Below, one piece after another: positions 10,344-18,361 of a stretch of 64,000 bases of DNA. The position numbers and the translations under genes were made by a program. The stretch lies in assembly GCA_026129905.1 (NCBI GenBank), contig JAHCHE010000010.1, forward strand, positions 124,001-188,000, given 5' to 3'. A model generated the notes under the pieces. The model was not told the DNA's origin. It did not search any database and saw only the letters and a program-made list of their open reading frames with translations. How positions within the stretch are numbered: position 1 is the stretch's first letter; each line of letters begins with the position of its first letter. The stretch comes from Bryobacteraceae bacterium (lineage in GTDB: Bacteria; Acidobacteriota; Terriglobia; Bryobacterales; Bryobacteraceae).

Positions 10344-11318
10344 ATGCTAAGCCAATTCGCGTATAGGAAGGCGGGTTCGGTTCAGGAAGCGATCGAACTG
10401 TCGAGCCGGCCCGGCGCGCGCATTCTGGCCGGCGGCTCGGACCTGCTCGGTTGCCTGCGGGACGGCGTTTTCTCCGCGGATCGCATCGTCAGCATCTCCG
10501 GGCTGAAGGAACTGAAAGGGGTGGCGGCGACCGCTGGGGGAGGGATGCGAATCGGCGCGCTCGCCACCCTGGCGGAGATCGCCGGCCACCCGCGGCTGCG
10601 GCAGGCGTACCCGGCATTGGCGCAGGCGGCGGCCGCGGCGGCCAGTCCACAGTTGCGGAACCAGGGCACGATCGGCGGCAATCTCTGCCAGCGTCCGCGC
10701 TGTTGGTACTTTCGGGGCGACTTTCCGTGCGCGCGCAAAGGCGGCGACACATGCTACGCCATCGCCGGGGAGAATCAACTGCATTGCATCTTCGGCGGAG
10801 AAGGATGTTACATGGTTCATCCCTCCGATACCGCGCCGGCGCTGCTCGCGCTGGACGCGAAGGTTCGGATTCAGGGACGCAAAGGCGCCCGAACCATTCC
10901 GCTCGCTTCGTTCTTCGTGTTGCCGAGCGTGGACCCGCGGAGGGAAAACGCGCTCGCGCCCGGCGAACTGCTGACGGAGATTCTGCTCGATCCGCCGGAA
11001 CCCGGCGCGCGGGGGCTGTACCGCAAAGTGCGAGAACGTGGAGCGTTCGACTTCGCTCTCGTCGGAGCGGCGATCGTCCTGGCGATCTCCGAAGGGACGG
11101 TGAAGAAGGCGCGGGTGGCGCTGAGCGGCGTCGCGCCGGTTCCGTGGCGGTCGGAGGAAGCCGAAGCGGCGCTGGCGGGCAAAAAGCTGGATCAGCAGGC
11201 GATCGCGGCCGCGGCGGCCGCGGCGGTGAAGGACGCGGAGCCGCTATCCGGCAACGGATACAAAATCCCGCTGGTCCGGGGCATGGTGGAAGACGCGCTC
11301 AGCGCGCTGGCGGGGTAG
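10344..11318 (+). CDS. FAD-binding subunit of the aldehyde oxidoreductase (PaoB-like)
   Basis: The 324-residue protein has the FAD_binding_5 motif ILAGGSDLLGCLRDG and the second FAD motif GTIGGNLCQRPRCWYFRG, followed by the CO dehydrogenase flavoprotein C-terminal domain. An insertion after RPRCW with cysteines spaced through CARKGGDTCYA and LHCIFGGEGC matches the extra [4Fe-4S] loop known from the PaoB/YagS branch. No MobA-like or PaoD-type maturation factor lies next to the operon. The ATG follows GGGGTGAGCC. Confidence 0.9.
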   Translation: MLSQFAYRKAGSVQEAIELSSRPGARILAGGSDLLGCLRDGVFSADRIVSISGLKELKGVAATAGGGMRIGALATLAEIAGHPRLRQAYPALAQAAAAAASPQLRNQGTIGGNLCQRPRCWYFRGDFPCARKGGDTCYAIAGENQLHCIFGGEGCYMVHPSDTAPALLALDAKVRIQGRKGARTIPLASFFVLPSVDPRRENALAPGELLTEILLDPPEPGARGLYRKVRERGAFDFALVGAAIVLAISEGTVKKARVALSGVAPVPWRSEEAEAALAGKKLDQQAIAAAAAAAVKDAEPLSGNGYKIPLVRGMVEDALSALAG

Positions 11319-11420
11319 AAGCGCGCGGAGATCGCGCTGGCCAAGAATACGTAATGCGGAGGTCGCAACGGAATAGGGCCAGCGGCGCATCAGATCCGCG
11401 CTGCTTCAGAAGCTGAATCG

Positions 11421-12581
11421 CTAGCGAGCCTGCTGCTCAGCCGGGGAGCGGAGCGGCAAACAGGATCCGGCGGGCGTGGGCGAGAGGCGTCTTGCCGGAC
11501 AAAGCGTAGGGACCTCTTTTTCGCGATACAGGAATTTGTCGGCGCGGCTGAACAGTTCTTCGCATGTTTCGCCGGGCCAGTACTCGGCGGCGCCGACGGC
11601 GGTTTCCACGTATACGGTCACTTCCTTGTTCTCGAACGAAATGCCGTAAACGCCGGAGCAGATCTCCGACAGGGATTTGGCTCGGTGGAGCGCGTTCTCG
11701 AGATTGCAGCCAACCAGGATTACCAGGAACTCGTCGCCTCCCCACCGGCAGACGGTGTCGCTCGGCCGGACGTGCCGCGCCAGGCGGGAGGAGAAGGTTT
11801 TGAGCACCAGGTCCCCCACCTGGTGTCCATAGCCGTCGTTGATGTGTTTAAACCTGTTCAGGTCGAACAGCAGGATGCTGAAACAGCGTCCCGATTCGAT
11901 GTTTTCGGCGAGCTTGGCCTCGCCTTCGGCGCGGTTGGCCACGCCGGTTAGGGTATCGGTGAAGGCAAGCCGTTCCGCTTTCTCGAGACGGCGTTGAAAG
12001 GTTTTCAACTCGCCCCGGAGCTGTTCGAGTGACTCCCGTTTCTGGTTTTCCGATTCGGCCAACCAGGATTTGAGCTGGCCGACCTCCTGTACCAGGCGAC
12101 AGCGAATCTCCGTCAGGCTGGTCATGCGGGAGACCGTTTCGATTTGCTTGGTGAACTCGCCGATCCGGCTGTCGTGCGCATCGTTCTGCGTCGTAAGGAT
12201 ACCCACCGCGTCGGCGATCACGCCAAGGATTGCTTTGATCTCGTTATCCTTCTTCTCGAGCACCTGGCAGGCGCTGTCGTGATAGTCCTTCAGCTCCTGC
12301 GCCAGGGACGCCCTGGACGCCCGCAGTTCTTCCGGCGTGGGGTTGGGGCTCAGCCCTTTCGAGATCGCGAGCAGGCGGCGCCGATGCTCATAGGCGAGTT
12401 CCTTGACGACGGGTACTAAGTGGGCTTCGACGCTGTCGATGGCCGAGATGTAGCACATCACGGCCTCCTGAAAACGAAGTTCCTGGCGTTCGAGCTTTTC
12501 GATTGATCGACGCAATGAAATCATGCACGCGGTCTCGGTCAGAGTCCTGATGGTTCTATCGGCGGTTTGAGGCAGCGGCAT
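11421..12581 (-). CDS. Diguanylate cyclase with N-terminal helical sensor region
   Basis: The 386-residue protein has a largely helical N-terminal half (about residues 20-215; coiled-coil rich, ending LRGELKTFQRRLEKAERLA) and a C-terminal GGDEF domain from FTDTLTGVANRAE to about residue 355. The active-site loop reads CRWGGDEFLVIL, and DLNRFKHINDGYGHQVGD carries the metal and substrate ligands, so c-di-GMP synthesis is expected. I see no membrane segment and no RxxD inhibitory site at the usual five residues upstream of GGDEF. A PilZ receptor gene lies at 43540, so c-di-GMP signalling is present locally. The last 30 residues look non-conserved. Confidence 0.9.
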   Translation of the reverse strand: MPLPQTADRTIRTLTETACMISLRRSIEKLERQELRFQEAVMCYISAIDSVEAHLVPVVKELAYEHRRRLLAISKGLSPNPTPEELRASRASLAQELKDYHDSACQVLEKKDNEIKAILGVIADAVGILTTQNDAHDSRIGEFTKQIETVSRMTSLTEIRCRLVQEVGQLKSWLAESENQKRESLEQLRGELKTFQRRLEKAERLAFTDTLTGVANRAEGEAKLAENIESGRCFSILLFDLNRFKHINDGYGHQVGDLVLKTFSSRLARHVRPSDTVCRWGGDEFLVILVGCNLENALHRAKSLSEICSGVYGISFENKEVTVYVETAVGAAEYWPGETCEELFSRADKFLYREKEVPTLCPARRLSPTPAGSCLPLRSPAEQQAR

Positions 12582-12665
12582 GGTGTAAAAAAGCTCTGAG
12601 GCGCGCGATAAGTGATTCGCCGTAGACCTTCACCCGCCAAAGCGGGGTCGGGCCGCGTGTCACGG

Positions 12666-12671
12666 CATAAT
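12666..12671 (+). promoter_or_regulatory. CATAAT -10 box close to the DUF362 start
   Basis: CATAAT ends 6 nt before the ATG at 12678, the same close spacing as at several other genes in this window, which suggests a leaderless transcript. Confidence 0.3.
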
Positions 12672-12677
12672 AGGGAC

Positions 12678-13874
12678 ATGCTTCGTCGTGATTTTCTTAT
12701 TCTTGCGGCGGCTTCGAAACTCGCCCGCGGGCAGCAGCCGCCGGCGGTGGAGGAATCCACCACCGCGTCGGCCACCGAAGACGCAACGCCGCGCGTCGCC
12801 ATTGTACCGTCGAGCTTCGACGGTTCCGAAGACCATGACGGGACGAACGTCGAAGGCTTGAAAAATCCCAAGCCGGTCGACGCGGACCTGAGCTACGAGG
12901 ACGTGGACGCCATGACCCGAAAGGCCATTGAAATCGGCGGAAGCCGGGACGGCGGCCTAAAGGCAATCATCGAACCCGACGATTGGGTGGTGATCAAGAC
13001 CAACATCGAAACATGCCACGGACTTGGGCCGGAGACGCAGGACGGCGGCGCCCACACGCCGTACATCCCCGGAACGGTCACCGATTTGAGGGTGATTCGA
13101 AGCCTATTGGGCTACATGGCCGACAACGGGCATGGACGCCGGTTTTCGATCGTGGAAGGCTCCGGAGAGTGGCTGCCGAAGGAGCGGTCGAAATCGCCCG
13201 TCGACGGCTGGACCACGGATTGGGGCGGCGCATTCGGCGGACTGACGTACGTGGCCATCGTCGAGGAGTTGACGAAGAAGTATCCGAAGCTGAAATTTGA
13301 GCTGATCGATCTGAATTTCGACCCCTCGCTGCCGGTCCCCGCGCCAGCGGGCGCCGCCGCCAAGCTGAACAAAGAAGGCATCTACCACGTACCGAAGACC
13401 ATTCAGGAATGCGACAAGCTGATCAGCGTCGCGCCGATGAAGACGCATCGCGAGATGGGCGCCGCGCTTTCCATCGCCAACTTTCTTGGCATCGCGCCGG
13501 GTTCGACGTACGGGTTTCCGAAGGAGAAGCTCATGAAGCTCGGGACGCCGGACGAACTGGCGGTGGACCTGTTTGGTTACCACCCGGCGGAGTTCGCGCT
13601 TGTGGGCGGCTGCTGGGGGATTGAAGGGGACGGTCCGGCGGCGCCCGGCGGCAAGAGCGTCCATTTCAACGTGGTGATCGCGGGCGGCAGCGCGTTGGCG
13701 GTAGACGCCGTGGCGTCATCGGTGATGGGTTTCGCGCCTAAGCAATTGAAATACTTGGATCTGGCGGAACTCAACGGGTTCGGGATCTGGGATACCGGCG
13801 CGATCTGGGTGAGGGGAAAGGAAATCGAGGAGGCACAGCGCCCCTTCGAGAAGCCTTCCGGCTGGAAAGCATAG
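12678..13874 (+). CDS. DUF362 domain protein, exported
   Basis: The 398-residue protein starts MLRRDFLILAAASKLARGQQP, a short twin-arginine or Sec-like signal. The body matches the DUF362 pattern (DDWVVIKTNIE, then ECDKLISVAPMKTHREMGAAL and SIANFLGIAPGSTYGFPKEK), a family with no settled activity that is common in secreted form in Acidobacteria and Planctomycetes. I moved the start 22 codons downstream of the longest frame because the signal sequence begins here and a CATAAT box sits 6 nt upstream. Its stop abuts the U-tract of an opposing candidate RNA. Confidence 0.75.
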   Translation: MLRRDFLILAAASKLARGQQPPAVEESTTASATEDATPRVAIVPSSFDGSEDHDGTNVEGLKNPKPVDADLSYEDVDAMTRKAIEIGGSRDGGLKAIIEPDDWVVIKTNIETCHGLGPETQDGGAHTPYIPGTVTDLRVIRSLLGYMADNGHGRRFSIVEGSGEWLPKERSKSPVDGWTTDWGGAFGGLTYVAIVEELTKKYPKLKFELIDLNFDPSLPVPAPAGAAAKLNKEGIYHVPKTIQECDKLISVAPMKTHREMGAALSIANFLGIAPGSTYGFPKEKLMKLGTPDELAVDLFGYHPAEFALVGGCWGIEGDGPAAPGGKSVHFNVVIAGGSALAVDAVASSVMGFAPKQLKYLDLAELNGFGIWDTGAIWVRGKEIEEAQRPFEKPSGWKA

Positions 13875-14013
13875 AAAAAAAGGAGCAGGGACATCCACTG
13901 AGGGTATGCCGTGGGCATGGAGGAGGTATGCCACAGCCGGGACGCCCCTGCTGGTGGAGTAACCGAACCAGAACCTTACCTGGTTCGGGGCTCAGCTACG
14001 CATTCTCGATTGT
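13875..14013 (-). ncRNA. Candidate small RNA with an anti-Shine-Dalgarno loop and intrinsic terminator
   Basis: On the minus strand, arms 13951-13940 and 13896-13885 pair over 12 bp using two G-U wobbles; the same arms on the plus strand would contain two A-C mismatches, which argues for minus-strand RNA. Seven U residues follow (13881-13875) after a 3-nt gap. Inside is a hairpin (13934-13911) whose loop is exactly ACCUCCUCC, complementary to a strong ribosome binding site. A separate perfect 9-bp hairpin (CCGAACCAG/CTGGTTCGG, 13988-13963) lies 5' of it. A possible promoter sits at 14020-14049. It could instead be an elaborate terminator for the SDR gene. I recognise no known RNA family. Confidence 0.4.
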
Positions 14014-14019
14014 TGCCTT

Positions 14020-14049
14020 ATGTTACAGCAAGTCCGCAGCCAATTGCAA
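14020..14049 (-). promoter_or_regulatory. Possible promoter of the candidate small RNA
   Basis: Minus-strand TTGCAA (14049-14044) and TAACAT (14025-14020) are 18 nt apart, each matching four of six consensus bases. The predicted start is near 14013. The surrounding sequence is clearly more AT-rich than the flanking genes. Confidence 0.3.
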
Positions 14050-14164
14050 TCACTTTGCGATTTAATGTAGAAGTTTCCGACAAGCTGTGGAAAAGTGCGG
14101 CATTTGCCCCTATCCCCGACCCAAGATGGTGGGTAACCCCCAAAAATGCCGAGTTCGAACCCCG

Positions 14165-14938
14165 TCAGATCGTCATCGCCAGGAAGCCGCCATCGACGCG
14201 GAGAATGGATCCGGTCACAAACGACGAGGCGCGTTCGGAAGCCAGATAGATGACGGCGCCGACCAACTCGCCGGCATCGCCGAAGCGGCCCATCGGCGTG
14301 TGGTTGATGATCTGCGCGGTCCGCTCCGGCGTTAGGAGTTTGCGGTTCTGTTCGGCGGGAAAGAAGCCCGGCACGATGGCATTGACCCGGACCTTTTGCG
14401 GCGCCCACTCGCGCGCCAGGAACTGCGTGATCTGGTTCACGCCGCCTTTGGCAACGCCGTAGGTAAACACCCTGGACAGCGGAGGTCCGGAAGAAACGGA
14501 AGAGATGTTGATTACGGCGCCGCCCCGGCCCGCGTCGATCATCGCCTTGCCGAAAATCTGGCAGCCGAGAAAGACGCTCGTCAAATCCACATCCAGGATG
14601 CGGCGCCATTCTTCTTCCGTAATCTCGAAGAACGGCGTCCCGGAGTTGATCCCAGCCGCGTTGATGAGGATATCGATGTGGCCATATTCGTTGAGGATAG
14701 CCGCCAGGGCCCGTTCGAGATCGTTTTTCCGGCTGGCGTCCGCCTGCGCCGCGAGGGCGCGGCCCCCGGCGGCGCGGATCGCTTGCGCCCGCGCTTCGGC
14801 CGCTTCCGCGTTGTAGTCGACCACGCAGATGCTCGCGCCGGCCTCTGCCAAGCCCATTGCCATCTCCCCGGCCAGGACGCCGCCTCCACCAACCACAGCG
14901 GCGACCTTCCCATTGAGGGAAAAAAGGTCTCGATACAT
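14165..14938 (-). CDS. Short-chain dehydrogenase/reductase
   Basis: The 257-residue protein has an SDR Rossmann fold: a glycine-rich nucleotide loop (VVGGGGVLAGEMAMGLAEAG), LINAAGINSGTPF, the Ser of VINISSVSSG and YGVAK as the catalytic Tyr-x3-Lys. The C-terminus SFVTGSILRVDGGFLAM is typical of the classical subfamily. The fold resembles sugar-acid oxidoreductases such as the D-mannonate group, but the substrate cannot be assigned. GGAGGAG precedes the ATG by about 10 nt. It reads towards the candidate small RNA. Confidence 0.88.
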   Translation of the reverse strand: MYRDLFSLNGKVAAVVGGGGVLAGEMAMGLAEAGASICVVDYNAEAAEARAQAIRAAGGRALAAQADASRKNDLERALAAILNEYGHIDILINAAGINSGTPFFEITEEEWRRILDVDLTSVFLGCQIFGKAMIDAGRGGAVINISSVSSGPPLSRVFTYGVAKGGVNQITQFLAREWAPQKVRVNAIVPGFFPAEQNRKLLTPERTAQIINHTPMGRFGDAGELVGAVIYLASERASSFVTGSILRVDGGFLAMTI

Positions 14939-15127
14939 GAATGCCTTACTCCTCCAACTGTTGTAGCACGGCGGACCGGCGCCCTACGCCCGCGCCGGGC
15001 CGGCAATATCCTTCCCAACGCGAGTTTCCTATTCCACAACGTACTAGACGATCGGTACTGAAACGAGCCACGGGCGAGTACTGTTGCCGCAGCCCGCCGG
15101 AAACCGAAAACTGGAACTTGGGCTGAA

Positions 15128-17059
15128 ATGGCCACAGTGGATCGAAAGACGGTGGAAATGCGTGAAGCGGCGCGGCTTCTTGCTCTGGTAGAGGCGGAGC
15201 GCCGCTATTTTCAGGAGATTCTGGCGAACGTGCCTGCCGGGGTCGCGGTGATCGCGTCGGATCTGTCGTTCGTCGCGGTCAACCGTAAGTTCCGTTTGAT
15301 GTTCGGACTCCGGGCCGAGGACGCGTCGCGGTTATCGCTGGAAGCAGTGGCGGGCGGCGAGGATGTCCGGACAGCGATTCGGGAGGCCATCGAGACCGGA
15401 ACGGCGCGCCAGGTGGCGGGCGCCGTTCTCCTCGGGGGCGCCACGGAACGGCGGGCCACGCTGACGGTGCAGCCGCTGGCCGGCTGGTCGGAGGAAACGG
15501 GCCGGGAAGCCGTTCTGTTGGTCGAGGAACGGGAGGCCGAAGCGCCCGACGCCGGCGCCGCACGGACCGGAGAGGTTCCGGCGCTGCTATGGGAGCGCGA
15601 TCCGAAGACGCTGGACTTCGTATGGATCGGCGGGAGTCCCGACGCGCGGCTCGGTTTCTCCGAACAACAATGGCTGAGCCGGGACTTCCATCTCCGCCGC
15701 CTTCATCCTCGCGACCGGGCGTGGATGGATGAATACTACGCCAAAGCGGCGTCGCGTCCCGGCCCCGGCGCTTGCGAATTCCGGGGCGTGCGGTTCGACG
15801 GGCGCCAGGTGTGGCTGCGAGATTACTTTCAGGTCATCCCGGCGCCCGACGGCCAGCCGGCAAGGATCGTCGGCCTGACGGTGGACGCCGGCGAGCAGAA
15901 CGCCCGAAGGGCAATGACGATCCAGGCGGAGAAAATGGCCGCGATCGGGCGGCTGACGGGCCGCATCGCGCACGAATGCAAGAGCCTGGTGGCGGCGTTG
16001 GCTCGCTACGGCGGTGAATTCCTGTCCACGCTGCCCGCGGATCACCCGGCCCGGAAGGGCGCCGAGGAGCTGGCGCCGCCCACGGAACGTCTACTCGCCT
16101 TGACGGCCGAACTGATGCCCCTGACACGCTTGCCGGCCCTCCCGATGCAGCGGGTGGAGCTGAATGGACTGCTGACGGCTCTCAAAGACGAACTTGGAGG
16201 GGCGCTGGGACCGGACGTCAGGGCCGAGTTCGAACTCGGGGAAGAGGCAACGGTCATAGCGAACGCGGAGGCCCTCTCGAACAGCATTCGGGAGATCGCG
16301 GAGCAGATACGCGAGTGGTTGAGCGGCGGCGGGCGCATCTTGATATCCGCCGCCCCGGCGGAGTTCAACGAAGCCTGCGCGGCGCCGGGCGAAGGCGCCA
16401 GACCCCGCCGCTACATGCGCGTCACGCTGAGTTCGCGGGAAGTGGAACTGGACCACGAGACGCGGAGCGGTCTGTTCGAGCCGGGGTTTGCGGGCAGGCT
16501 CGGCCGGAAAGGCCTGACCGGCGCATATCAGGCGGTTCGGGCAATGGGTGGAGACGCGCTGATCGCCGACGGACCGGGGGGCGGAACCGAATTCTCGATC
16601 TACCTCCAAAGGGCTCAAGGCGAACCGGCGGCGGGAGCGGTGAACCACGAGGAGACGCCGCGGCCGAGGACGATCCTGGTGGTCGAGGATGAACCCGGCA
16701 TCAAGGCCCTGCTGCGCAAGGTCCTGCAAAAGCAGGGCTACACCGTGATTGAAGCCAGCGGCGGCGAGGAAGCGGTGCGGGTCGCCGATGACCACAAAGG
16801 ACCGATTCACCTGCTTGTGACCGACGTGGTGATGCCGCGGATCAACGGTTACGAGCTTGCATACCGGCTCCGGACAACAAGACCATATCTGCGGGTGTTG
16901 TTCGTTTCCGCTTACGGCGCCCACGACCTCGGCGCCTATGGGTCGGCCCCATCCGGCGCCGCTTTCCTCCAGAAGCCGTTCAGCCTGGCGGCGCTGGCGG
17001 AACGGGCGAAGGCGCTTCTGGCGGAAGGAGCGGCCAGCTTTCAAGCCTGGGCCATCTGA
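15128..17059 (+). CDS. Hybrid histidine kinase-like protein with degenerate catalytic domain
   Basis: The 643-residue soluble protein contains two PAS-like regions (about 20-130 and 150-255), a HisKA-like dimerisation segment with a candidate His near residue 282 (RIAHECKS), a HATPase_c-like region (about 340-505) and a C-terminal receiver (about 520-636). The receiver looks intact: VVEDEP acidic pair, phospho-acceptor Asp in LLVTDVVMP, Ser in VLFVSAYG and Lys in FLQKPF. In the ATPase region the N-box Asn is replaced (IAEQIREW) and the DxGxG box reads SREVELD, although GGGTEFSIYL is kept. ATP binding is therefore doubtful. Its 3' end overlaps the convergent isomerase gene by 19 nt. Confidence 0.8.
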   Translation: MATVDRKTVEMREAARLLALVEAERRYFQEILANVPAGVAVIASDLSFVAVNRKFRLMFGLRAEDASRLSLEAVAGGEDVRTAIREAIETGTARQVAGAVLLGGATERRATLTVQPLAGWSEETGREAVLLVEEREAEAPDAGAARTGEVPALLWERDPKTLDFVWIGGSPDARLGFSEQQWLSRDFHLRRLHPRDRAWMDEYYAKAASRPGPGACEFRGVRFDGRQVWLRDYFQVIPAPDGQPARIVGLTVDAGEQNARRAMTIQAEKMAAIGRLTGRIAHECKSLVAALARYGGEFLSTLPADHPARKGAEELAPPTERLLALTAELMPLTRLPALPMQRVELNGLLTALKDELGGALGPDVRAEFELGEEATVIANAEALSNSIREIAEQIREWLSGGGRILISAAPAEFNEACAAPGEGARPRRYMRVTLSSREVELDHETRSGLFEPGFAGRLGRKGLTGAYQAVRAMGGDALIADGPGGGTEFSIYLQRAQGEPAAGAVNHEETPRPRTILVVEDEPGIKALLRKVLQKQGYTVIEASGGEEAVRVADDHKGPIHLLVTDVVMPRINGYELAYRLRTTRPYLRVLFVSAYGAHDLGAYGSAPSGAAFLQKPFSLAALAERAKALLAEGAASFQAWAI

Positions 17060-17934
17060 GCGGCGAAGTCGAGAAACTGCCGGGCATAACGGTCGAGGTT
17101 CCGTTCGCCGCCGCCGCCCAACAGCGGTGAACACATCTCGTACGCGATTCCGCCGGTGTAGCCGCCTTCGCGCAGAGCGGCGATGAATCCCCGATAGTCG
17201 ATGAAGCCTTCGCCCATCGGCACAGCCTGAATCCAGGCCGCGCGCGCCTCGTAGTTGACGAACTCGGGCAGGTAGCGGAAGCGCGGGCGTCGCTGGTAGT
17301 CGGCTACCGTGGTGTGGCAGGTCAGGGACGCCATCTCGCGGGCGGCGGCCAGGATATCGGTTCCGTGCAGGGCCGGCGACCAGGCGTCGAAGCACGCCCT
17401 GCAGTTGGGTTCGTCGACATCGGCGAGCAGGTCGCCGAGACTGCGATGGTCCGCCGCCAGGTCGTGGTGATTCTGAACGCCGATCGTGACGCCATACGCC
17501 GCGGCGCGCCGCGCGCATTCCTTCAGCGCATCGACCGTGATCCGCCATAACTGGCTGTACGAGACGGAGGCATGCTCGTAGCTGGTGAAGACGCGCACGA
17601 TCGGAGCGCCGAGGTCGCGGGCCATGCGGGCGAGTTCCGCGACGTGCTGAATCTGTAGCTCGCGCTGGGGGATCTCGCCGTGCTCGAGATCGGCGCCGAA
17701 GTTGGTGTAGCCGGCGATGACGCGGCACTCGATTGCGCGGGCATCGAGCGCCTCGCGCAAGCGGCGGCACTCTTCCGGAGGGAAATCGAGCGGGGAAAGA
17801 TGGGGCCGCTTGGCCATCAGCATGACGGCGGGAAAGCCGAGATCGGCTGCTTTACCAATGAACTGGTCCAACGTGAGACGAGTCTGGCCGGGCCATGCTC
17901 CGGCGTAGCTGACGGAATGTAGAATCGGCGTCAA
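17041..17934 (-). CDS. Sugar phosphate isomerase/epimerase-like TIM-barrel protein
   Basis: The protein (297 residues from the TTG at 17934) matches the xylose isomerase-like AP endonuclease 2 fold: LGFPAVMLMAKRP, YTNFGADLEHGEIPQRE, GVTIGVQNHHDLAADH, CFDAWSPALHGTD, CHTTVADYQ and the C-terminal YEMCSPLLGGGGERNLD. His, Asp and Glu in these positions are the usual metal ligands. I placed the start at TTG because GGAGGA lies 7 nt upstream and the conserved barrel begins there; TACAAT on the same strand at 17965-17960 is a likely -10. Substrate unknown; this family often serves inositol or rare-sugar catabolism. Confidence 0.82.
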   Translation of the reverse strand: MTPILHSVSYAGAWPGQTRLTLDQFIGKAADLGFPAVMLMAKRPHLSPLDFPPEECRRLREALDARAIECRVIAGYTNFGADLEHGEIPQRELQIQHVAELARMARDLGAPIVRVFTSYEHASVSYSQLWRITVDALKECARRAAAYGVTIGVQNHHDLAADHRSLGDLLADVDEPNCRACFDAWSPALHGTDILAAAREMASLTCHTTVADYQRRPRFRYLPEFVNYEARAAWIQAVPMGEGFIDYRGFIAALREGGYTGGIAYEMCSPLLGGGGERNLDRYARQFLDFAAQMAQA

Positions 17935-18032
17935 GGTTTTCCTCCAGGGCAAGCAAGCCATTGTACCTGGGTGAAGGAACCCGCGATCCACTTTTCTCGG
18001 CCAGGTAACGGAGCCCGGCGTAAAATTCGACG

Positions 18033-18311
18033 TTACTGAAAATATCCCGGGTATGGCTGCTGGCCGCAGCCTAGGTCCAGCAGCCGCCCCCTGGCAAGAT
18101 CAGCCCGCTCCTGAACCGCCCGTCGCAACAGCCGCTGGGCGACATGCCACGGGTGCGTCCAACCCCACGTCGACGAACCTCGCCCGGACAGCCGTCCCGC
18201 CGGATCTGAGCCCACGAAAAAAGGGATTTCGTCTTGCGCCTGCTCCGGCGGGATACGGCTTCCCTTCCGCGCAAGCCACGGTTGGACCAGACGACCTACT
18301 GCAACCAGCAT
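18033..18311 (-). pseudogene. Truncated class I SAM methyltransferase remnant
   Basis: An intact 92-codon frame ends in GRLLDLGCGQQPYPGYFQ and stop, i.e. it terminates just after methyltransferase motif I, where about 150 further residues would be needed. In the next frame the sequence continues FSNVEFYAGLRYLAEK, plausible as the following strand of the fold, so a frameshift plus loss of the 3' part is likely. The N-terminal segment (GRLVQPWLARKG, STWGWTHPWHVAQR) also looks coding. It lies antisense to the leader of the giant propeller gene. The interval 17992-18361 contains nothing else. Confidence 0.55.
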
Positions 18312-18361
18312 GTAAAGGATTGCGGGTTTCCGGTCGAAGGGAAGTTTGGGGGACCGATTGG

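Noticed and set aside
14140-14165. GGGGTTCGAACTC on the minus strand resembling a tRNA T-arm
   Set aside because: The flanking five bases do not pair, and no acceptor, D- or anticodon arm is present.
13911-14249. Plus-strand ORF starting within the strong GGAGGAGG motif
   Set aside because: The motif is the loop of the minus-strand hairpin, the ORF product has no protein-like features and it overlaps the SDR gene.
16091-17770. A 559-codon minus-strand frame across the kinase and isomerase genes
   Set aside because: It is a shadow of two well-supported genes and has low-complexity Arg-rich sequence.
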